Assembly (NCBI GenBank): GCA_902795095.1
Contig: CADBKB010000041.1
Coordinates: 1,724 to 13,313, forward strand
Source of the DNA: Oscillospiraceae bacterium
Lineage (GTDB): Bacteria > Bacillota_A > Clostridia > Oscillospirales > Oscillospiraceae
Direction of reading: 5' to 3'
Length of the DNA stretch: 11,590 nucleotides
Positions 1-6,995 of this stretch are shown piece by piece. Under the pieces are notes generated by a model. It saw only the letters and a list, made by a program, of their open reading frames with translations. It made no database searches and had not been told where the DNA came from. Made by a program: the position numbers and the translations under genes. Positions within the stretch are counted from its first letter, which is position 1. Every line of letters starts with the position of its first letter.

Positions 1-1
1 T

Positions 2-1405
2 TCCATCAGCGACGTCACCATGAAGCAGTCCGGCAAGGCTGCCGGCGTGAACCTCAGCTTCCGGGAAAAGATCGAGCTTTCCAAGCAGCTTGACCGGCTT
101 GGGGTCGACGTGATCGAGACGAGCCCCATCGTCAATCCGAAGGTGGACGCGCTGCTGATCAAATCCATCTCCACCGCCGTTAAACATGCCATTGTGGCCG
201 TGCCCACAGGCCTCGACGAGGGCGACGCCCAGCGGGCCTGGAACGCGCTGACCGAAGCGGGGCGCCCGCGTCTGCAGGTCTGCGCGCCGGTGAGCGCCGT
301 ACAGATGGAATACCTGGCCCATAAGAAGCCCGCCGCCATGCTGGAGGCCATCGGCGAGGCCGTGCGCAGAGCGAAGGCCCTGTGCCCGGACGTGGAATTC
401 TGGGCTGACGACGCAACCCGCGCTGACAGCGGTTTCCTCTATCAGGCCCTTGCCTGCGCCATCGAGGCCGGCGCCGGCACCATCACCGTCTGCGATACCG
501 CCGGCGCCATGCTGCCGGATGAATTCTCCGCCTTCATCGCCCGTCTGTACGAAAACATCCCCGCCCTTCGGGATGTGACTCTGGGCGTGGGCATCTCGAA
601 TGAGCTGTCCATGGCCGATTCCTGCGCCATCGCCGCCATCCGCGCGGGCGTGGGCGAGGTCAAGGCAGCCTCCTATCCCATCGACACCGCCAGTGTGGAA
701 AACCTGGCCAAGATCCTGACCGCCAAGGGCGCGCAGCTGGACGCCGGCTGCAGGGTACATGTGACCCAGATGCACCGGATCCTGCGGCAGATCTCCTGGA
801 TGTTCGAGACCAGCCGCAGCAAGAACTCCCCCTTTGATAACGGCGTGCAGGACAATTCCGGCCTGTATCTCACCGCCCATGACGATCTGAGCGCCGTAAT
901 GAAGGTGGTGGCGCAGCTGGGCTATGACCTGAGCGAAGAGGACGGCGTCAAGGTATATGAGGCCTTTCGGCGCATAGCCGATCGCAAGGAAAAGGTCGGC
1001 GCCCGGGAGCTGGACGCCATCGTGGCCTCCAGCGCCATGCAGGTGCCTCCCACCTTCCGGATCGAAACCTATGTCATCAACTCCGGCAACGCCATCGCCT
1101 CCACGGCCCACATCAAGCTGCAGAAGAACGGCCAGACCATCGAGGGCCTGTGCGTGGGCGACGGCCCCATTGACGCCTCCATCCTGGCCATTGAACAGGC
1201 CGTGGGCCATCACTACGAGCTGGATGATTTCCAGATCCAGGCCGTCACCGAGGGCCGCGAGGCCATGGGCGAGACCGTGGTCAAGCTGCGCAGCGGCGGC
1301 AAGCTCTATTCCGGACGGGGCATCTCCACCGATATCCTCGGCGCCAGCATCCACGCCTACGTCAACGCCCTGAATAAGATCGTCTATGAAGAGGAAGGCA
1401 ACTAA
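2..1405 (+). CDS. LeuA-like (isopropylmalate synthase family) protein with degenerate active site, 5' partial
   Basis: The reading frame is open to the window edge. The residues before the Met at 20 (SISDVT) align with the strand that opens the DRE-TIM barrel (usually DTTLRDGEQ), and the Met at 20 has no Shine-Dalgarno site, so the true start lies upstream. Numbering from that Met, residues 1-260 are the TIM barrel and about 343-455 the LeuA allosteric/dimerisation domain, ending in the typical STDILGASIHAYVNALNK. Seen directly: the family Arg-Asp of the first motif is Lys-Gln, and the HxHND metal site is replaced by GISNEL (191-196). In the family these residues bind the divalent metal and act on the acetyl-CoA/2-oxoacid substrates, so ordinary synthase activity is unlikely. 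The retained effector domain suggests a leucine-type sensor or a changed reaction (inference). It ends 12 nt before the next gene, whose SD overlaps its stop, so the two form an operon. Confidence 0.8.
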   Translation, partial: SISDVTMKQSGKAAGVNLSFREKIELSKQLDRLGVDVIETSPIVNPKVDALLIKSISTAVKHAIVAVPTGLDEGDAQRAWNALTEAGRPRLQVCAPVSAVQMEYLAHKKPAAMLEAIGEAVRRAKALCPDVEFWADDATRADSGFLYQALACAIEAGAGTITVCDTAGAMLPDEFSAFIARLYENIPALRDVTLGVGISNELSMADSCAIAAIRAGVGEVKAASYPIDTASVENLAKILTAKGAQLDAGCRVHVTQMHRILRQISWMFETSRSKNSPFDNGVQDNSGLYLTAHDDLSAVMKVVAQLGYDLSEEDGVKVYEAFRRIADRKEKVGARELDAIVASSAMQVPPTFRIETYVINSGNAIASTAHIKLQKNGQTIEGLCVGDGPIDASILAIEQAVGHHYELDDFQIQAVTEGREAMGETVVKLRSGGKLYSGRGISTDILGASIHAYVNALNKIVYEEEGN

Positions 1406-1417
1406 GGAGAAACTGCT

Positions 1418-3934
1418 ATGAATCTGTCCTTTTCCACTCGCGGCTGGCTGGACGTCAGCTGGGAAGAAAACATCCAGACCGCCCTGGACATGCGCTTCGG
1501 CGGCATCGAGGTCTACAACATCCACAAGACCCCCGCGCTCACCGACCGCGGCGGCCCCTTCCACAAGTACAACACCGCCGCCACCGTGCGTCAGCTCCGG
1601 GAGAAAAAGCTTTCCATCCCGGTGTTTGACACCTCCTGCGACATCTCCAGCGAGGACTGCCTGGATACCGTGGGCGACATCATGCAGATCGCCCACAATA
1701 TGCAGGTGCCCTATGTCTGCGTCGTTGCGCTGCACGATGACGACGAGCGCATCCGCGGCGCTCTGCGCTGCCTGATCCCAGACGCCGAGCGTCTGGGGCT
1801 GACGATCCTGCTCAAAACCAGCGGCGTCTTCTCCGATACCGCCCGCCTGCGCGCCCTGCTCGACGATTTTGCCTGCGATCAGCTGGCGGCTCTGTGGGAT
1901 ATCCACCATCCTTACCGCGACCACGGCGAAAGCGCCGACGCCACCATCCGTAATCTGGGCGGCTATGTGCGCCATGTCCACCTGCGCGACTCCGACGACG
2001 CCTTTACCTACAATCTCATCGGCGAGGGCACCCTGCCCACGAAGGACATGATGCTGGCCCTTTCCTCCATCGACTATGACGGCTTCATCTCCATCGAATG
2101 GAAGCCGGAATGGATGATGGACCTGCAGGACAAGGAGGTCATCTTCTCCCATTTCGTTAACTATATGAGCCGCTTCGACAATCCCCGGGGCAAGAAGCGC
2201 ACCCTCTATGACAACTATAATCACACCGGCCAGTATGTCTGGAAGCACGATACGCTGATTTCCGAGACCTTCCCCCAGGTCCTCGACCGCATGGTGGAGG
2301 AGTTCCCGGATCAGTATGCCTTCAAATACACCACCTTGGACTACACCCGCACCTATGAGGAATTCCGGGAGGATGTGGATAACTTCGCCCGGGCGCTGAT
2401 CTCTCTGGGTGTGCGCCGGGGCAGCAAGGTGGCCATCTGGGCCACGAACGTGCCCGCCTGGTACATCACCTTCTGGGCCTCCACCAAGATCGGCGCCGTG
2501 CTCGTCACTGTCAACACCGCCTACAAGATCCATGAAGCCGAGTATCTGCTTCGCCAGTCCGATACTCACACGCTGGTGATGATCGACTCCTGTCTGGATT
2601 CGAATTATGCCAAAATCATCAACGAGCTGTGTCCCGAGCTGGCCGGTACAAAGCCCGGCGCTCCCCTGCATGCCAAGCGGCTTCCCTTCCTGCGCAATGT
2701 CATCACCGTCGGCTTCAACATGCCGGGCTGCCTGAACTTCGACCAGGCCATGGACCGGGCGGATCTGGTGCCCATCGAAGAGGTCTGGCGTATGGCCGCC
2801 AACGTCCGGCCGGACGATGTGTGCAACATGCAGTACACCTCCGGCACCACGGGCTTCCCCAAGGGCGTCATGCTGACAAATTATAATGTGGTCAATGACG
2901 GCAAATGTATCGGCGACCGCATGGGCCTTTCCACCGCGGACCGCATGATGATCCAGGTGCCCATGTTCCACTGCTTCGGCATGGTGCTGGCCATGACGGC
3001 CTCCATGACCCACGGCACGACCCTTTGTCCTCTGCCCTATTTCTCCGCCAAGGTCTCCCTGGCCTGCATCAATCAGGAGCGCATCACCTGCTTCCACGGC
3101 GTGCCTACCATGTTCATCGCCATGTTCAACCATCCCGACTACCGCAAGACGGACTTCTCCTACATGCGCACCGGCATCATGGCCGGCTCCGGCTGCCCGC
3201 CGGAGCTCATGAAGCGCGCCGCCCAGCCCGACGAGATGAACATGCGCGGCATCGTCAGCGTCTACGGTCAGACCGAGTCCTCCCCGGGCAGCACCATGTC
3301 CGCCTGGACCGATCCTCTGGATCTGCGCTGCTATACCGTCGGCTACGACTTCCCCCATGTGGAGTGCAAGATCATCGACCCGGAGACGGGTGAAGAAGTT
3401 CCCGACGGCGTCAACGGCGAATTCTGCTCCCGTGGCTACAACACCATGAAGGGCTACTACAAGATGCCCGAAGCCACCGCCGCCACTGTGGACGCCGAGG
3501 GCTGGCTCCACTCCGGCGATCTGGCTTGCCGGGATTCTGACGGCAACTACCGCATCACCGGCCGACTGAAGGACATGATCATCCGCGGCGGCGAGAACAT
3601 CTACCCCAAGGAGATCGAGGAATTCATCTACACCCATCCGGCGGTGCAGGACGTTCAGGTCATCGGCGTACCGGATAAGAAATACGGCGAGGAGATCATG
3701 GCCTGCATCGTGCTCAAGAAGGGCCAGAGCCTGACCGAGCAGGAGATGCTCGACTACATCCGCGCCTCCATGGCCCGCCACAAGGTGCCTCGCTACATCG
3801 ACTTCGTCGATGGCTTCCCCATGAACGCCGCGGGCAAGATCCTCAAGTACAAAATGCGCGAAGACGCCACAAAGCGCCTGGGCCTGCAGGACGCCGCCGG
3901 CATCGACACCGCCAAATCCACCGAACAGCTGTAA
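1418..3934 (+). CDS. Fusion: xylose-isomerase-like TIM barrel + long/medium-chain fatty-acyl-CoA synthetase (AMP-binding)
   Basis: An 838-aa protein started at an ATG 7 nt after AAGGAGA. Residues 1-255 resemble the sugar phosphate isomerase/epimerase (AP-endonuclease-2/xylose-isomerase) barrel. They carry DIHH (161-164), HVHLRD (186-191) and Glu227 in IEWKPEW, but the expected first metal-binding Glu appears to be Lys133 (LLKTSG). Residues about 275-830 are a complete ANL-superfamily acyl-CoA synthetase: P-loop YTSGTTGFPKG (473-483), YGQTES (616-621), SGDL with Asp701, GRLKDMIIRGGEN (715-727) and catalytic Lys807 in NAAGKI. It should activate a carboxylic acid to acyl-AMP and then acyl-CoA in the cytoplasm. 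The best match is the FadD/AcsF-like group, but the substrate is not readable. No stop, frameshift or SD lies between the halves, so the fusion looks genuine. The barrel's substrate and role are unknown. It is probably co-transcribed with the LeuA-like gene. Confidence 0.85.
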   Translation: MNLSFSTRGWLDVSWEENIQTALDMRFGGIEVYNIHKTPALTDRGGPFHKYNTAATVRQLREKKLSIPVFDTSCDISSEDCLDTVGDIMQIAHNMQVPYVCVVALHDDDERIRGALRCLIPDAERLGLTILLKTSGVFSDTARLRALLDDFACDQLAALWDIHHPYRDHGESADATIRNLGGYVRHVHLRDSDDAFTYNLIGEGTLPTKDMMLALSSIDYDGFISIEWKPEWMMDLQDKEVIFSHFVNYMSRFDNPRGKKRTLYDNYNHTGQYVWKHDTLISETFPQVLDRMVEEFPDQYAFKYTTLDYTRTYEEFREDVDNFARALISLGVRRGSKVAIWATNVPAWYITFWASTKIGAVLVTVNTAYKIHEAEYLLRQSDTHTLVMIDSCLDSNYAKIINELCPELAGTKPGAPLHAKRLPFLRNVITVGFNMPGCLNFDQAMDRADLVPIEEVWRMAANVRPDDVCNMQYTSGTTGFPKGVMLTNYNVVNDGKCIGDRMGLSTADRMMIQVPMFHCFGMVLAMTASMTHGTTLCPLPYFSAKVSLACINQERITCFHGVPTMFIAMFNHPDYRKTDFSYMRTGIMAGSGCPPELMKRAAQPDEMNMRGIVSVYGQTESSPGSTMSAWTDPLDLRCYTVGYDFPHVECKIIDPETGEEVPDGVNGEFCSRGYNTMKGYYKMPEATAATVDAEGWLHSGDLACRDSDGNYRITGRLKDMIIRGGENIYPKEIEEFIYTHPAVQDVQVIGVPDKKYGEEIMACIVLKKGQSLTEQEMLDYIRASMARHKVPRYIDFVDGFPMNAAGKILKYKMREDATKRLGLQDAAGIDTAKSTEQL

Positions 3935-3942
3935 CCATACGC

Positions 3943-3972
3943 AGACGAATCCTTTTCGTCTCCCGGTTTTTT
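3943..3972 (+). terminator. Weak candidate terminator after the isomerase-synthetase fusion gene
   Basis: A 7-bp hairpin (AGACGAA / TTCGTCT, loop TCCTT, 3943-3961) is followed by CCCGG and then six T (3967-3972). The T-run is 5 nt away from the stem, so this is not a classical terminator. It is listed because a transcript end is expected here, before the promoter at 4040. The rest of 3935-4039 shows nothing recognisable. Confidence 0.35.
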
Positions 3973-4039
3973 ACCCGGCGCAAGCGGGCGAACGCTGTGG
4001 CGGAGGCAAATAACTCGTCAGAACCGCAAAAAATAGTGC

Positions 4040-4068
4040 TTGACTTTTGTGCATTTGTGTGATACAGT
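4040..4068 (+). promoter_or_regulatory. Sigma-A-type promoter for the first T-box leader
   Basis: TTGACT (-35, 4040-4045), a 17-nt spacer, then TACAGT (-10, 4063-4068) preceded by TGA, giving an extended -10 element. It lies in an AT-richer patch just before T-box stem I, and transcription would begin near 4075. Confidence 0.7.
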
Positions 4069-4084
4069 TCTCGCAACAACCAAA

Positions 4085-4345
4085 TACGAAAAGCTATGAC
4101 GAAGACGGTCGGGCGAATCGCTTTCAGAGAGCCGGTGGTTGGTGCAAACCGGCAGCATGGACCCATAAAACCTATCACTTCCGAGCTGAAGGCCTGAACA
4201 CGGTTGTCAGTAAAGCCTTCCGTTGCCCGCGTTAAGGGATAGGGCCTGTTGGGGCCTGAAGGGGCGCCGAACGGCGCAATTTGAGTGGTACCGCGGGTAT
4301 GTATGCTTACAGCTCGTCTCAAAGATTGAGACGGGCTGTTTTTTT
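4085..4345 (+). promoter_or_regulatory. T-box riboswitch, transcription attenuator, specifier AUC (Ile)
   Basis: Stem I closes with AGCU (4092-4095) against AGCU (4184-4187), encloses a GA-rich kink-turn, and continues with GAAG (4101-4104) / CUUC (4178-4181). The conserved CAGAGAG (4125-4131) and a GGUGCAAACCGG-type distal loop follow. The codon before the conserved purine on the 3' side of the specifier loop is AUC (4174-4176, then A4177). Stem II is GAAGGC (4188-4193) / GCCUUC (4215-4220). The antiterminator holds UUUGAG (4280-4285), the bulge UGGU (4286-4289), ACCGCGG and CUCAAA (4318-4323). The last overlaps the 5' arm of the terminator, so the two folds exclude each other. The bulge U suits a tRNA with discriminator A, as tRNA-Ile has. 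Uncharged tRNA should permit read-through into the synthetase fusion gene. The T-box call is near certain; the Ile assignment is about 0.7. Confidence 0.93.
4310..4345 (+). terminator. T-box-controlled intrinsic terminator, first leader
   Basis: An 11-bp stem formed by CAGCTCGTCTC (4310-4320) and GAGACGGGCTG (4328-4338), with one G-U pair, is followed by seven T (4339-4345). Its 5' arm supplies the CTCAAA needed by the antiterminator. Confidence 0.93.
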
Positions 4346-4381
4346 ATTTCACTCCAGGCACAATGCAGAAAGGAAATCACC

Positions 4382-6649
4382 ATGAGTCCGAACACTGTCA
4401 ACACCCAACTGCTGGACATCGCCCAGCGCATCCGCGCCATGCGCGAAATCTCCGAATACTCCACCCGGGAAATGGCTGAGCGAATTGAAATTCCTGAATC
4501 GCTGTACCTGCAGTACGAGCGGGCTGAGATCGACCTGCCCTTCACCTTTATCCACAAATGCGCCAAGGTGTTTAACGTGGAGCTGACGGATCTGCTGGAG
4601 GGCAACAGCGCCCGTCTGTCCAGCTATACCGTCACCCGCCGTGACCGCGGTCTGGTTACCGCCAGCGAAGACGGCATCACCATCCAGGACATGGCCTCCA
4701 AATTCCGCCATAAGCTGGCCACCCCCTACTGGGTCACCTATGAATATTCCGAGCAGCTCCAGCATGAGCCCATCCACACCACCACCCATGCCGGCCAGGA
4801 GTTCGACCTGGTCATCAAGGGCAGCATGAAGGTCCGCGTGGGTGAGCACGTGGAGGTCCTGCATGAGGGCGACAGCATCTTCTACAACAGCTCCACTCCC
4901 CACGGCATGATCGCCATCGACGGCGCCGACTGTGTGTTCCTGGCGATGATCATGGCCTCCGACGAGACCGACAAGGTCATCAAGCCCACCCCGCAGCGGG
5001 TGCGCCAGCCGGAGCCCAGCCTGCTGTGCGAGAAATTCGTCAAGCCCGTGGAGGATGAGAACGGCTGCCTGCAGTCCATCTCCTTCCCCAACGCGGAGGA
5101 ATTTAACTTTGCTTTCGATATCGTCGACGGCATCGCCCGTCGGGAGCCGGACAAGCTCGCCATGGTCTATGTGAGCAACGATATGGAGGAGCAGCGCTTC
5201 ACCTTCAAGGATATGAAGGACGCTTCCAGCCAGGCGGCCAACTACTTCACCTCCCTGGGCATCAAGCGCGGCGACCGGGTCATGCTGGTGCTCAAGCGGC
5301 ACTATCAGTTCTGGTTCTCCATCCTGGGTCTGCATAAGATCGGCGCCATCGCCATTCCCGCCACAAACCAGCTCCTGGAGCACGACTTCACCTACCGGTT
5401 CGAGTCCGCGGGCGTCAGTGCCATCGTCTGCACCGGCGACGGCGACACTGCCCGCCAGGTGGAGCTGGCCGAGCAGGTCATGGGAGTCAATCTGACCAAG
5501 ATCATCGTCGGACAGCCGCGCGAGGGCTGGCACGACTTCAACGAAGAATACGGCCTGTTCTCCCGTCGGTTCCGCCGCCGCGAGAATTCCCCCTGCGGCT
5601 CGGATCCCATGCTGATGTTCTTCTCCTCCGGCACTACGGGCTATCCGAAGATCGTCCAGCACAGTTATAAATATGCCCTGGGCCACTTCGTCACCGCCAA
5701 GTACTGGCATCAGGTGCGTCGTGAGGGCCTGCACTTCACCATCTCCGAGACCGGCTGGGGCAAAGCCCTGTGGGGCAAGCTCTACGGCCAGTGGCTTTGC
5801 GAGGGCGCGGTGTTCGTCTATGACTTCGACCGCTTCCATGCCGATAAGATCCTGCCCATGTTCGCCAAGTACCACATCACCACCTTCTGCGCGCCGCCCA
5901 CCATGTACCGCATGCTCATCAAGCAGGACCTCAGCCAGTATGATCTGAGCTCCATCGAGCACGCCACCACCGCCGGCGAGGCGCTGAACGCGGAAGTCTT
6001 CTACCAGTTCCAGAAGGCCACGGGCCTGGCCGTTGCCGAAGGCTTCGGCCAGACGGAAACCACTCTGTCCATCGGCAACCTGCTGGGCACTCCCATCAAG
6101 CCGGGCTCCATGGGCAAGCCCATCCCCTGCTACGGCGTGGATCTGGCGGATCCCGACGGCAACCCCGTGCCCGACGGCGTCAACGGTGAGATCGTTATCC
6201 ACACCGACAAGAGCATTGCCAACGGCCTGTTCCAGTGCTACTACCGCGACGAGGAAAAAACGAAGCAGCAGTGGCACGACGGTCTTTATCACACCGGCGA
6301 TGTGGCATGGCGTGATGAGGACGGGTACTTCTGGTACGTTGGCCGTGCCGACGACGTGATCAAGTCCTCCGGCTACCGTATCGGGCCCTTCGAGATCGAA
6401 TCCACCATCATGGAGCTTCCCTATGTGCTCGAGTGCGGCGTCTCCGCCGCCCCGGACGAGATCCGCGGCCAGGTAGTCAAGGCCAGCATTGTGCTTGTGC
6501 CCGGCAAGGAGGGCACCGAGGAGCTGAAAAAAGAGATCCAGACCTATGTCAAAAAGCACACTGCTCCCTACAAATATCCCCGCATCGTGGTATTCCGCGA
6601 CGAATTGCCCAAAACCATCAGCGGCAAAATCATGCGAAATAAGTTATAA
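4382..6649 (+). CDS. XRE-HTH / cupin / acyl-CoA synthetase triple fusion (paralogue 1)
   Basis: A 755-aa protein. The start at 4382 is chosen because AAAGGA (4369-4374) sits 7 nt upstream and the frame farther upstream lies inside the T-box. Residues 13-73 form an XRE-type helix-turn-helix (TREMAERI, then LYLQYERAE as recognition-helix region). Residues about 105-190 form a cupin (HAGQEFD, GDSIFYNSS, His174), as in HTH-cupin regulators. Residues about 235-755 form an ANL acyl-CoA synthetase most like the medium-chain (ACSM) group: SSGTTGYPK (415-423), GFGQTETT (554-561), HTGD (637-640), YVGRADDVIKSSGYRIGP and catalytic Lys749 in SGKI. It would convert a carboxylic acid, ATP and CoA to acyl-CoA. 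With an Ile-type T-box upstream, 2-methylbutyrate is the favoured substrate (inference). Whether the HTH binds DNA or the cupin senses a ligand is unknown. It is followed directly by a new promoter, so probably monocistronic, though no separate terminator is seen. Confidence 0.9.
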   Translation: MSPNTVNTQLLDIAQRIRAMREISEYSTREMAERIEIPESLYLQYERAEIDLPFTFIHKCAKVFNVELTDLLEGNSARLSSYTVTRRDRGLVTASEDGITIQDMASKFRHKLATPYWVTYEYSEQLQHEPIHTTTHAGQEFDLVIKGSMKVRVGEHVEVLHEGDSIFYNSSTPHGMIAIDGADCVFLAMIMASDETDKVIKPTPQRVRQPEPSLLCEKFVKPVEDENGCLQSISFPNAEEFNFAFDIVDGIARREPDKLAMVYVSNDMEEQRFTFKDMKDASSQAANYFTSLGIKRGDRVMLVLKRHYQFWFSILGLHKIGAIAIPATNQLLEHDFTYRFESAGVSAIVCTGDGDTARQVELAEQVMGVNLTKIIVGQPREGWHDFNEEYGLFSRRFRRRENSPCGSDPMLMFFSSGTTGYPKIVQHSYKYALGHFVTAKYWHQVRREGLHFTISETGWGKALWGKLYGQWLCEGAVFVYDFDRFHADKILPMFAKYHITTFCAPPTMYRMLIKQDLSQYDLSSIEHATTAGEALNAEVFYQFQKATGLAVAEGFGQTETTLSIGNLLGTPIKPGSMGKPIPCYGVDLADPDGNPVPDGVNGEIVIHTDKSIANGLFQCYYRDEEKTKQQWHDGLYHTGDVAWRDEDGYFWYVGRADDVIKSSGYRIGPFEIESTIMELPYVLECGVSAAPDEIRGQVVKASIVLVPGKEGTEELKKEIQTYVKKHTAPYKYPRIVVFRDELPKTISGKIMRNKL
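5195..5287 (+). repeat. 93-nt near-identical segment shared with 7836-7928
   Basis: The paralogous synthetase genes share this stretch with a single difference (C5260 versus T7901): 65 identical bases, one mismatch, then 27 identical bases. It begins the acyl-CoA synthetase domain and lacks the silent third-position changes seen elsewhere in the pair. Confidence 0.85.
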
Positions 6650-6655
6650 TGCCAG

Positions 6656-6684
6656 TTGACAATAATCAATACATGTGATATGAT
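6656..6684 (+). promoter_or_regulatory. Strong sigma-A-type promoter for the second T-box leader
   Basis: A perfect TTGACA (-35, 6656-6661), a 17-nt spacer and TATGAT (-10, 6679-6684) with an upstream TGA (extended -10). It starts 7 nt after the stop of paralogue 1. Transcription would begin near 6691. Confidence 0.85.
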
Positions 6685-6875
6685 TCTGACCAAATAAAGG
6701 CTAAGACGGAGAGGGTTCCCCACAGTCTCATTTCAGAGAGCCGGCGTTCGGTGCGAGCCGGTAATGGGCGTTCGGAATTTGTCGCTCCCAAGCCGGAGAG
6801 AAGAAAGCGAAAGCAAGTAGAACTCTCCCGTGTCAGCTGCGTCAATGCTTAGGGCTTGTCAGAGCCCGATGAGTG

Positions 6876-6897
6876 GTACATACTGAGAGGTATGTGC
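6876..6897 (+). other. Extra hairpin with a second GAGTGGTAC motif in the Val leader
   Basis: GTACATAC (6876-6883) pairs with GTATGTGC (6890-6897) around TGAGAG. Its 5' arm overlaps GAGTGGTAC (6871-6879), a copy of the T-box motif core found at 6903-6911. The first leader has a plain GCGCC-GAAC-GGCGC hairpin at the same place without the copied motif. Confidence 0.7.
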
Positions 6898-6930
6898 AAT
6901 TTGAGTGGTACCGCGGGTATGCAATATGCA

Positions 6931-6967
6931 GCTCGTCTCAAGGATCTATCTTTGGGACGAGCTTTTT
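6931..6967 (+). terminator. T-box-controlled intrinsic terminator, second leader
   Basis: GCTCGTCTCAAGGAT (6931-6945) pairs with the strand ending GGGACGAGC (to 6962), about 13-15 bp including G-U pairs, followed by five T (6963-6967). Its 5' arm contains the CTCAAG used by the antiterminator. Confidence 0.92.
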
Positions 6968-6995
6968 GTACGCCCGCAAACGGAGGATAACATCA

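Larger units (their letters stand above)
6695..6967 (+). promoter_or_regulatory. T-box riboswitch, transcription attenuator, specifier GUC (Val)
   Basis: Stem I closes with GGCU (6699-6702) / AGCC (6791-6794) and GGAG (6708-6711) / CUCC (6785-6788). The upper stem is GUUCC (6715-6719) / GGAAU (6774-6778), and CAGAGAG (6734-6740) is conserved. The codon before the conserved purine is GUC (6781-6783, then G6784), the same register as AUC-A in the first leader. Stem II pairs GGAGAG (6795-6800) with CUCUCC (6823-6828) and contains a GC-GAAA-GC tip. The antiterminator has UUUGAG (6900-6905), UGGU (6906-6909), ACCGCGG and CUCAAG (6937-6942), overlapping the terminator. The bulge U fits the A discriminator of tRNA-Val. 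Because the downstream genes are contiguous, it should govern the synthetase, ATPase, ferredoxin and VOR subunits together. T-box near certain; Val assignment about 0.7. Confidence 0.93.

Noticed and set aside
4168..4178. Other codon registers in the first specifier loop (ACC, UAU, CAC)
   Set aside because: They break the codon-purine-stem register that both leaders share; AUC-A and GUC-G fit the same position and the A-discriminator tRNAs.
4382..5100. Separate HTH-cupin regulator gene followed by a synthetase gene
   Set aside because: There is no stop codon, SD or frameshift between the cupin and the AMP-binding domain in either paralogue, so the fusion is continuous.
4349..6559. 736-codon open frame on the minus strand opposite synthetase paralogue 1, and a 735-codon one at 6993-9200 opposite paralogue 2
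   Set aside because: Both mirror the coding genes and arise from strong GC bias at third positions. The predicted proteins are Gly/Val/Leu/Asp-rich with no recognisable motif, and the sense strand carries intact catalytic motifs.
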